Shown here: piece after piece, positions 58,801-64,000 of the stretch
Numbering within the stretch: the first letter of the stretch is position 1
Layout: each line of letters opens with the position of its first letter
From: Pseudomonadota bacterium
GTDB taxonomy: Bacteria > Pseudomonadota > Alphaproteobacteria > Sphingomonadales > Sphingomonadaceae
NCBI GenBank assembly: GCA_020160755.1
Contig: JAIUPN010000014.1
Coordinates: 62,001-126,000 of the forward strand
DNA length: 64,000 nucleotides
Reading direction: 5' to 3'
The notes under the pieces: model-generated
The model's database searches: none
Seen by the model: only the letters and a program-made list of their open reading frames with translations
What the model was told of the DNA's origin: nothing
Program-made: the position numbers and the translations under genes

Positions 58801-59309
58801 GCGGCTTCCTCGAGCATCGCGCGGCGGTCGGTGGGCTTGGCCGCGATGACGTTGGCGATCTTGCCCTGGCTGACGAGCGCGGGGCTGTGCGCGCCGGTCG
58901 CCGCGTCGGCAAAGATCAGCGCGACGTCCTTGGCGCGCACGTCGCGGCCGTTGGCGCGATAGGCGCTGCCCGCGCCGCGTTCGATACGGCGGATCACCTC
59001 GAGATCGTCGCCGTCGCCGCCGTCGGACAGGCCCGCGACGAGCGCACCCTCGGTATCGCAATGGAGCGCGACCTCGGCAAAATCGCGCGCCGGGCGCGAC
59101 GAGGTGCCGGCGAAGATGACATCTTCCATGCCGCCGCCGCGCATCGATTTGGGCGAAGATTCGCCCATCACCCAGCGGATCGCTTCGAGCAGGTTCGACT
59201 TGCCGCAGCCGTTGGGACCGACGACGCCGGTCAGCCCGGGTTCGATGCGCAATTCGGTGGGTTCGACGAAGCTTTTGAAACCGGTCAGGCGCAGCCGCTT
59301 TATCTGCAC
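55866..59309 (-). CDS. smc: Chromosome segregation protein SMC
   Basis: A 1147-residue condensin ATPase: N-terminal head with Walker A VVGPNGCGKSNLLEAI and GESSPKSMRGGGMEDVIFAG, a long coiled coil, a hinge around residues 500-630, the return coil and C-terminal head with signature LLSGGEQALTAVALIFGLF and Walker B ICVLDEVDAPLDDANI. The coils are very Ala/Glu/Arg-rich. The start codon is GTG (MQIKRLRLTGFKSF) and lies inside an 8-pair hairpin with its ribosome site. Long antisense frames over this gene are composition artefacts. Confidence 0.97.
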   Translation of the reverse strand: MQIKRLRLTGFKSFVEPTELRIEPGLTGVVGPNGCGKSNLLEAIRWVMGESSPKSMRGGGMEDVIFAGTSSRPARDFAEVALHCDTEGALVAGLSDGGDGDDLEVIRRIERGAGSAYRANGRDVRAKDVALIFADAATGAHSPALVSQGKIANVIAAKPTDRRAMLEEAAGIAGLHVRRKDAEQKLRATETNLTRLSEIVADMEVRANALRRQARAAEKYKKLSDDIRVAEGRLIYARWRDAAAAADQARRDADAAEAAVKTAQNELETVSKAQTEVATRVAAARSDAQTQRDALAEATATQVRLQGEERAARQRLEDLATQQRRIADDRAHEGELAREAHGALTALDAESKSLAQDIAGHDAGKTALAEANLAAQARLRDAEVALAQARARAASEAADRRIAVSARDSAEAAVHRVAGDKARVDAEIAALGDSTALAAKHAESVKTAEAAEAAIAAAEAALHEAEAGREATAADLAGVEAGLAEARAALAALEGEATTLERALATARSDGNRVLDQLRVAPGYEAALAAALGDDLDAGTDKDAARSWGGADAAKDDPALPAGTSPLAEYVKAPAALTRRLGQVAVAQTDAGQPLAVGQRLVTIDGVMRRWDGFVTRGDGATATERLQRQNRLDALAAQRPQVELGVQELRDRRDAAAARASELTEAAAAARKALSAADEARRTALRAADQAQAALDRHRDAAALFDRRLAEIAEAAKEAAETLASHEAALATLPDDSIARAALEAEEQAAERARADAGTARDALAAHERTLAGLSERQAVVSAEIKSWKARAGEAARRVTEMDKRADTLAAEAAKLADAPAKLAEQRAAAEAQQAALREKVAAAEAQERAAEAALREAETALGAIRERVSTARETRAGAVARSENAELRRIEMGRLSGERFECPPPLLPQKAGFESASVGDASAESTQHDRLITDRERLGPVNLVAADELVELDTEREKNAAEIEELTQAVHRLRGSIGNLNREGRVRLLAAFEAVNTHFQRLFTTLFNGGQAHLELVDSDDPLEAGLEIMAQPPGKRLGTLTLLSGGEQALTAVALIFGLFLTNPAPICVLDEVDAPLDDANIERFCDLLDRMARETNTRYLIVTHNAVTMARMHRLFGVTMVERGISRLVSVDLGGAEELLAAE

Positions 59310-59325
59310 GGGCTATCCCCGTGCA
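59305..59325 (-). promoter_or_regulatory. Hairpin enclosing the smc ribosome site and start codon
   Basis: TGCACGGG (59305-59312) and CCCGTGCA (59318-59325) are perfect inverted repeats with a 5-base loop. On the smc mRNA the upstream arm holds the GGGG of the likely ribosome site and the downstream arm holds the GTG start, so the fold would hide both. Confidence 0.6.
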
Positions 59326-59404
59326 GCGCATCGAATCGGAGCTGGTGCAACCTTGGTGTCACATATCCCCCTGCGAACCGTCATGCCGCGTGCCCGGGGG
59401 AGTC

Positions 59405-59433
59405 GCAAGGGGCAGGATGCGCCCGCCCCTTGC
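59405..59433 (-). terminator. Hairpin behind the DsbA-like lipoprotein gene
   Basis: GCAAGGGGC (59405-59413) and GCCCCTTGC (59425-59433) form a 9-pair stem in the 136-base gap between smc and the thioredoxin-fold gene. No T-run follows on the minus strand, so its terminator role is uncertain. Confidence 0.4.
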
Positions 59434-59445
59434 TTCAAATCAGGA

Positions 59446-60186
59446 TCAGCGTGCGCCCATCGTCCGCAGGCGGTCGCGCAGCGGACCCCATGATGCGACG
59501 CCTTCGGCAACCTGGCCGTTGATGATGAAGGTCGGCGTGCCCGTGATCTGATATTTCTCGACCCCGGCGTTGGTGCCCTTTTCGATCGCCTCGACATTTT
59601 CGACCTTGGCGAGGCATTGCTGGATCGTCGCGGCGGGGACGCCGCGCTGCTGGTAGAACTGGTCGATGCCCCAGCCCTTGGCGAGCGCGGTGAAGCGCTG
59701 TGCCGGCGGCAGCTTCATCGCTTCCTCGATCCCCGGCTGCGGCTTCGACGCGCCTGCGATGAAGGCTTCATGTTCGAGGAAGGTCGCATCGGCGAGCGGG
59801 AAGAAGCGGTCGGGACCGGTGCATTTGACGATCGCGCCCGAAATCGCGTCGACCGGGTGGAGCATGAACGGCGTCAGCTTGTACGACACGCGGCCGGTGT
59901 CGACGAAATCGCGCTTCAGCTCTTCATGCGAGTCTTTGGCGAACTGGGCGCAATGGCCGCAGGTGAAGGCACCATATTCCTCGAGTTTGATCGGCGCGTC
60001 GGGGTTGCCCATCACGACCCCATCGCCCTCGACGCGCACGACCTGCGACCAGCTCTTGCCGGCGGGGGGCGCGACCTTGGCGACGACGTCCTGCTCCTTG
60101 CTCTGGTCCGTTGTGCCGCCGCCGCAACCGGCGAGGGCGAGCGCGCCGAGCGAAGACAGAAGGGCGATACGAAGCGATGCTTTCAT
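59446..60186 (-). CDS. DsbA-family thioredoxin-fold lipoprotein
   Basis: A 246-residue lipoprotein (signal MKASLRIALLSSLGALALAGC) with a DsbA/DsbG-like thioredoxin domain. The redox pair is CGHC in EYGAFTCGHCAQFAKDS, the helical insert follows (FVDTGRVSYKLTPFMLHPVD), and the cis-Pro strand is ITGTPTFIINGQVAEG. It likely shuffles or introduces disulfides in the periplasm. The frame is open 34 codons further up, without signal peptide. Confidence 0.88.
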   Translation of the reverse strand: MKASLRIALLSSLGALALAGCGGGTTDQSKEQDVVAKVAPPAGKSWSQVVRVEGDGVVMGNPDAPIKLEEYGAFTCGHCAQFAKDSHEELKRDFVDTGRVSYKLTPFMLHPVDAISGAIVKCTGPDRFFPLADATFLEHEAFIAGASKPQPGIEEAMKLPPAQRFTALAKGWGIDQFYQQRGVPAATIQQCLAKVENVEAIEKGTNAGVEKYQITGTPTFIINGQVAEGVASWGPLRDRLRTMGAR

Positions 60187-60223
60187 TTTCAGTTTTCTCC
60201 ACGAGATCGGGAATGCAGGGCTT

Positions 60224-60940
60224 TTACGAGGCCTTGAGCGCGAGGTCGAGTTTCGATTTAAGCGCGGGCCAGGCGGTGACGCCGGCATTGCGGCCGTTGA
60301 CGAAAAAGGTCGGCGTGCCTTCGACGCGGTCGGCGCCGAGGCCGATGTTGGTCATGCCGGTGAGTTCGGCCTGCGCGACCTCGCTGTCGAGCGCGGCTTC
60401 GATCTGGGCCTGTGTATAGCCGCGCGCGCGCATCAGCGCGGCGAGGCCGGTGCCTGCGGCGATCTTGCGCGCGCGTTCGCCGGTGGTGCCTTCGAACCAG
60501 CTTTTCGTTTGCGCGTCGGTGGCCTGCTGGATTTTGGCGATGAGCGCGGGGAAGGCCGCGAAGATCGCCTGATGATTGCCGGAAAAGGCCTTGGGTCCGC
60601 CGCAACGCGCCAGCAGCGCCGCGGTCATGTCGACCGGATCGCGGACGAGGTTGCGATATTCGAGCAGGACGAGCCCGCGGTCGAGATATTGCGTCTTGAG
60701 CGGCAGCGAGCCTGCCTTCGCGAAATCGGCGCAGACGTGGCACGTGTAGCTGAAATACTCGACGAGCCGCACCTTGGCGTCGGGGTTGCCGACGAGGAAG
60801 GCGCCGATCGGGCTGGTGGTGACGGTCTGCGACCAGAGTGCGGGTTTGGCGGGCGTAGCGGCGAGCAGCGTCAACGCGGCGCCCGAAAGCGCCAGCACCG
60901 CGGCGCGGCGATCGAGAAGCGGGTCGTCAAAAGCGGACAT
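60224..60940 (-). CDS. DsbA-family thioredoxin-fold protein
   Basis: A 238-residue protein with a signal peptide having a twin-Arg pair (LDRRAAVLALSGAALTLLAA) and a thioredoxin domain with CHVC (EYFSYTCHVCADFAKAGS) and cis-Pro strand VEGTPTFFVNGRNAG. It is the paralogue of the downstream lipoprotein (shared EY.....C..C..FAK). Twin-Arg export would mean folded transport, but the motif lacks the full consensus. It starts 9 bases after the dciA stop. Confidence 0.88.
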   Translation of the reverse strand: MSAFDDPLLDRRAAVLALSGAALTLLAATPAKPALWSQTVTTSPIGAFLVGNPDAKVRLVEYFSYTCHVCADFAKAGSLPLKTQYLDRGLVLLEYRNLVRDPVDMTAALLARCGGPKAFSGNHQAIFAAFPALIAKIQQATDAQTKSWFEGTTGERARKIAAGTGLAALMRARGYTQAQIEAALDSEVAQAELTGMTNIGLGADRVEGTPTFFVNGRNAGVTAWPALKSKLDLALKAS

Positions 60941-60949
60941 CCGTCTTTC

Positions 60950-61534
60950 CTAACTGATACGGGGAAGCTTGGGCGGCGTCGCCAGCCCTGCCGCCATGCG
61001 TTCGAGCACGGTGCGCAGTTCCGGGTCGCCGATGTCGCGCAGGCTGTCCCCCAGTTCGGCGGGTACGGGCTTGAGCATTGCCGGCGGCTGAACGGGTGCG
61101 GCGGGGGTAACCTGTCCGTGCGTCATGCGGACGCCGGCGATTGCGGCATAGCCGAAGAAGCGGTTGACCGCGGCGATGATGTCGGGCGTGACATGCTGGA
61201 GCATCGGCGCGTGCGCGCCGCTGATCGTGAGATGCAGCGTGCCGCCCGCCTTTTGCCCCGCGGGAAAGCGGATCATCGCGGGCTGAGTGACGTCGGCGAG
61301 CCGGTCGCCGACGATCTCGCGCCAGCGGCTGACCACCGACGACTGGACGAAGCCGAATTTGCGAAAGGCGGTGCGGCCGATTTCGGGGACGAGGTCGGAA
61401 ATCGAGCGTGCCTCGCCGCCGCGCGGGCGTTCATAGGGACGCGCGGCAGGCTTGGCGGATTTCGCCTTGCCCCCGGCCTTGACCTTTTTGGCCGGCCCAT
61501 CTTCTCCCGCGTCTTTCGCCATGTCCGGCGCCAT
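60950..61534 (-). CDS. dciA: DciA-type (DUF721) helicase-loader protein
   Basis: A 194-residue protein with a Lys/Ala-rich N-terminal extension and the DUF721 domain: RSISDLVPEIGRTAFRKFGF, VVSRWREIVGDRLADVTQP and GTLHLTISGAHAPMLQHVTP. DciA loads the replicative helicase DnaB in bacteria without DnaC, fitting an alphaproteobacterium. The ATG at 61534 has little ribosome site; 61522 is an alternative. It is divergent from mutY with 14 bases between start codons, so the promoters overlap the neighbouring coding regions. Confidence 0.87.
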   Translation of the reverse strand: MAPDMAKDAGEDGPAKKVKAGGKAKSAKPAARPYERPRGGEARSISDLVPEIGRTAFRKFGFVQSSVVSRWREIVGDRLADVTQPAMIRFPAGQKAGGTLHLTISGAHAPMLQHVTPDIIAAVNRFFGYAAIAGVRMTHGQVTPAAPVQPPAMLKPVPAELGDSLRDIGDPELRTVLERMAAGLATPPKLPRIS

Positions 61535-61548
61535 GCCATAGGCAGGGG

Positions 61549-62601
61549 GTGAGCGTCCAGACTTCCAGCATCCTTGAAGGCGCCGCGGACGACTTCGCGC
61601 TCCGCCTGCTCGACTGGTACGGCCGCGCGGCGCGCGATCTGCCCTGGCGTATCGCGCCGGGGAGCGACGCCGTTCCTGACCCCTATCGCGTGTGGCTGGC
61701 CGAGGTGATGCTCCAGCAAACGACCGTCGCCGCGGTCGCGGGCTATTTTGCGCGCTTCACCGGCCGCTGGCCAACGGTCGCCGATCTGGCCGCCGCCGCC
61801 GATGCCGATGTCATGGCGGCGTGGGCGGGGCTCGGCTATTATGCCCGCGCGCGCAACCTGCTCGCCTGCGCGCGCGCCGTCGTCGCGGATCATGGCGGAC
61901 GTTTTCCGGATAGCGAGGCGGCGTTGCGCGCTTTGCCGGGGATCGGCGATTATACCGCCGCGTCGGTCGCCGCGATCGCCTTTGGCCGCCCGGCGGTGGT
62001 CATCGACGCCAATATCGAACGCGTGATCGCGCGCCACTGCCTGATCGAGACACCACTGCCGATGGCGAAGCGCGAAATTCGCGCCGCGCTGGCACCGCTT
62101 GTGCCAAAGGACCGGCCGGGCGATTTCGCGCAGGCGCTGATGGATCTGGGCGCGACCATCTGCACTCCGCGCGCACCGGCGTGCGCTATCTGCCCGTTGA
62201 TGGCCGATTGCCGCGCGCGCGGGCGCGCCGACGTCGAACGCCTGCCGGTCAAGCCGCCGAAAAAGGCGAAACCGCATCGCCACGGCCTCGCCCACTGGAT
62301 CGAGCGCGATGCGGCCATCTGGCTGATCCGCCGCCCCGACAAGGGAATGCTCGGCGGGATGCGCGCGCTGCCCGGCGGCGAATGGGGCGATGCGCCCCCC
62401 GCCGAGTCGGGAATCGTCAGCATCGACCATGGCTTCACCCATTTCGACCTGACGTTGACCCTGGTGCGCCGCGAAGCTCCTCCCCAAGCCCCCGATGCCG
62501 CAGCGGAAGGTCTGTGGTGGCCGATCGCGGACCTTGACGCGGCGGGGCTGCCGACGCTCTATCGCAAGCTGACCGACAAGATGCTGGAGAGAGACGCATG
62601 A
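61549..62601 (+). CDS. mutY: Adenine DNA glycosylase
   Basis: Removes adenine mispaired with 8-oxoguanine. The 350-residue protein has DLPWRIAPGSDAVPDPYRVWL, the helix-hairpin-helix LPGIGDYTAASVAAIAFG with the catalytic Asp in VIDANIERVIAR, and the [4Fe-4S] loop CTPRAPACAICPLMADC (spacing C-X6-C-X2-C-X5-C). The C-terminal NUDIX-like domain that reads 8-oxoG follows. The start is GTG; no better start exists downstream. Confidence 0.96.
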   Translation: MSVQTSSILEGAADDFALRLLDWYGRAARDLPWRIAPGSDAVPDPYRVWLAEVMLQQTTVAAVAGYFARFTGRWPTVADLAAAADADVMAAWAGLGYYARARNLLACARAVVADHGGRFPDSEAALRALPGIGDYTAASVAAIAFGRPAVVIDANIERVIARHCLIETPLPMAKREIRAALAPLVPKDRPGDFAQALMDLGATICTPRAPACAICPLMADCRARGRADVERLPVKPPKKAKPHRHGLAHWIERDAAIWLIRRPDKGMLGGMRALPGGEWGDAPPAESGIVSIDHGFTHFDLTLTLVRREAPPQAPDAAAEGLWWPIADLDAAGLPTLYRKLTDKMLERDA

Positions 62602-63884
62602 ACATGATGGTTTCGCGCCGCGCGCTGATGGGCGGAATGGTGCTGGGCGGTGCTGCCGCGCTGCTGCCGCGCGCCGCGCTCGCGTGGAAGGCCGACGGCG
62701 CCGCGCTCTATCCCGCGACCAATGCGTTCATCAAAGGCTTCGTCGATCGCCGCGAACTCGCCGGCACGCTCGCCGCGATCGGCAAGGGACAGGAGGCGCC
62801 GCTGTTCCTCGGCGCCGGGGTCCAGTCGAACGATTCGGCGACGCCGGTCGGGCCCGACACGCTGTGGCGCCTTTATTCGATGACCAAGCCGGTCACCGGC
62901 ATCGCCGCGATGCTGCTGATCGAGGACGGCAAGATGAAGCTCGACCAGCCGATCGCCGATTTCCTGCCCGCCTTTGCGAACATGAAGGTCCAGAATACGC
63001 CCGACGGGTCGATCACCGATGTCCGGCCCGCCAAGGGGCCGATCACGGTGCGTCAGTTGCTCACCCACACGGCGGGGCTCGGCTACAACATCATCCAGAA
63101 GGGGCCGATCAAGAAGGCGTATGACGACGCCGGTATCGTCGGCGGGCAAGCGAGCCGCCTGCCGATCCCCGGGCTGGCGCCGGTGACCCCCGCGCCGAGC
63201 CTCGCCGCCATGGCCGACCGGCTCGCGGCGCTGCCGCTCGTCTACGAACCCGGCACGAAATGGAGCTATTCGATCAGCCTCGACCTTCTGGGCCGGTTGA
63301 TCGAGGTTGTGTCGGGACAGCCGTTCGACGCGTTCCTGAAGGCGCGACTGTTCGACCCGCTCGGCATGACGAGCACGGGCTTCATGGTGAACGCAAAGGA
63401 CGTCGGGCGCTTCACGAGCAATTATGCGCCGTTCGGCGGCGCGCTGATTCCCTTCGATCCCGCGACGAGTTCGATCTATCTGGACCCGCCGCCCTATCCG
63501 TTCGGCGGCGGCGGGCTGGTGTCGAGCGCGCGCGACTACGACCGTTTCCTCGCGATGCTGCTCGGCGAAGGCGCGACGGGCGGGGTGCGGGTGATGAAGC
63601 CCGAGACCGCGCGGCTCGCGATGTCGAACCTCATCGCCGACAGCGTCGACCGTAAAGGAACCTTCATCGACGGGCAGGGCTTTGGTGCGGGTGGGCGCGT
63701 GTCGCTCCCGACCTCGCCGGGCGGCGAGGGGATTTTTGGCTGGGCGGGCGCTGCGGGGACGATCGGCTTCGTGCACCGTAAACTCGGCTATCGCGCTGCG
63801 GGCTATACCCAGATCATGCCGCCTGACGTGGTGCCGTTCCAGAACAAGTTCGGCGAGGCCTTTTTCAAGGATGTGATGGCCTGA
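62598..63884 (+). CDS. Serine beta-lactamase/DD-peptidase-like hydrolase
   Basis: A 428-residue exported protein with a Tat-like signal (SRRALMGGMVLGGAAALLP). The class C/esterase VIII fold is shown by the SxxK motif in RLYSMTKPVTGIAAML, the YxN-equivalent WSYSISLDLLGRLIE and HTAGLGYN. The family includes beta-lactamases, esterases and D-aminopeptidases; substrate unknown, and its mutY neighbour gives no clue. The ATG overlaps the mutY stop. Confidence 0.87.
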   Translation: MNMMVSRRALMGGMVLGGAAALLPRAALAWKADGAALYPATNAFIKGFVDRRELAGTLAAIGKGQEAPLFLGAGVQSNDSATPVGPDTLWRLYSMTKPVTGIAAMLLIEDGKMKLDQPIADFLPAFANMKVQNTPDGSITDVRPAKGPITVRQLLTHTAGLGYNIIQKGPIKKAYDDAGIVGGQASRLPIPGLAPVTPAPSLAAMADRLAALPLVYEPGTKWSYSISLDLLGRLIEVVSGQPFDAFLKARLFDPLGMTSTGFMVNAKDVGRFTSNYAPFGGALIPFDPATSSIYLDPPPYPFGGGGLVSSARDYDRFLAMLLGEGATGGVRVMKPETARLAMSNLIADSVDRKGTFIDGQGFGAGGRVSLPTSPGGEGIFGWAGAAGTIGFVHRKLGYRAAGYTQIMPPDVVPFQNKFGEAFFKDVMA

Positions 63885-64000
63885 TGCCTTTGCCGCTCGG
63901 CTTTACCGGGGCGCGGCTTGACCGCGCCGACCAGCTTCGCACCGATGCCGCGAGGTTCGCAGCGGCGGTTTCCGACCCGCGCGCGCGCTGCCTGCTTCTC
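63884..64000 (+). CDS. NudC-like NADH pyrophosphatase, N-terminal fragment (cut by window end)
   Basis: Only 39 codons are visible: MPLPLGFTGARLDRADQLRT and ARFAAAVSDPRARCLLL, which resemble the N-terminal domain of NudC-type NUDIX hydrolases (the segment before the zinc and NUDIX parts). The ATG overlaps the stop of the preceding gene. The call rests on a short weak match. Confidence 0.5.
   Translation, partial: MPLPLGFTGARLDRADQLRTDAARFAAAVSDPRARCLLL

Noticed and set aside
57546..59522. 658-codon plus-strand frame opposite smc
   Set aside because: Composition artefact over a long Ala/Arg/Glu coiled-coil gene; sequence is low-complexity Arg/Gly without a recognisable family.
1..64000. tRNA, rRNA, prophage, transposase, toxin-antitoxin or restriction genes
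   Set aside because: Looked for typical motifs and protein families on both strands and found none; a covariance-model scan would be needed to exclude small RNAs fully.

Overview
The window is one contiguous stretch of a GC-rich alphaproteobacterial chromosome. Gene content, gene order and protein style point to the family Sphingomonadaceae, most likely Sphingopyxis or a close relative: a TonB-dependent receptor, many small VOC/GST enzymes, a DUF4136 lipoprotein, rpsT next to dnaA, and separate dnaA and rpmH-rnpA-yidD-yidC-engB loci. This assignment is inferred from recognised families only; no database search was possible. Coding density is very high, many genes overlap by 1-40 bases (ATGA/TGATG junctions), and I found no rRNA, tRNA, CRISPR array, insertion sequence or prophage.

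Layout. 1-2.6 kb (+): end of a penicillin-binding protein 1A gene, prfB, and a methyltransferase-like lipoprotein. 2.6-9.7 kb (-): ubiE-ubiB, an unrecognised envelope protein, then coaBC-dut-moeB/thiF-dsrE. 9.8-13 kb (+): mutM, rpsT, dnaA. 13-17 kb (-): a DUF4136 lipoprotein and the operon secB-murJ-trpS. 17.3-19.9 kb (+): Tim44-like protein, mltA, Smr protein. 19.9-23 kb: dapE, a cupin, a secreted protein, a GST. 23-26.2 kb (-): rpmH-rnpA-yidD-yidC-engB, including the 44-codon rpmH. 26.3-27.6 kb (-): a PGPGW-type membrane protein and a secreted ClpP-like protein.

27.6-35.3 kb (-) is the accessory part: about a dozen small genes in one direction (four VOC/glyoxalase-like proteins, three GSTs, a GFA-type Zn protein, a double DUF1428 protein, DUF4287, a DoxX-like and another membrane protein). 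It is headed by a TetR regulator whose promoter is covered by a clean palindrome. Nearly every gene has a strong AGGAG ribosome binding site. It looks like a regulated detoxification or stress module. A REP/BIME-like repeat pair lies inside it.

35.4-39 kb (+): comM, a DUF1905 gene and a membrane diguanylate cyclase. 39-40.7 kb (-): M23 peptidase overlapping a bactofilin (cell-shape pair). 40.9-46.6 kb: isoprenylcysteine-methyltransferase-like membrane protein, small exported protein, TonB-dependent receptor, glutamate-cysteine ligase. 46.6-51 kb (-): two large secreted proteins built from P-domain, Calx-beta, prealbumin-like and DUF11 modules. 51-55.9 kb: rsmE, an orphan TadG/TadE/TadE trio, ubiA. 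55.9-61.5 kb (-): smc, two DsbA-like oxidoreductases and dciA. 61.5-64 kb (+): mutY, a serine beta-lactamase-like hydrolase and the start of a nudC-like gene cut by the window end.

Most of the window is housekeeping. The parts most worth follow-up are the TetR-headed module (with its operator-in-promoter and possibly leaderless mRNA), the secreted modular protein pair beside the orphan Tad genes, the unrecognised envelope protein between ubiB and coaBC, the exported methyltransferase translationally coupled to prfB, and the hairpin that encloses the smc start codon.
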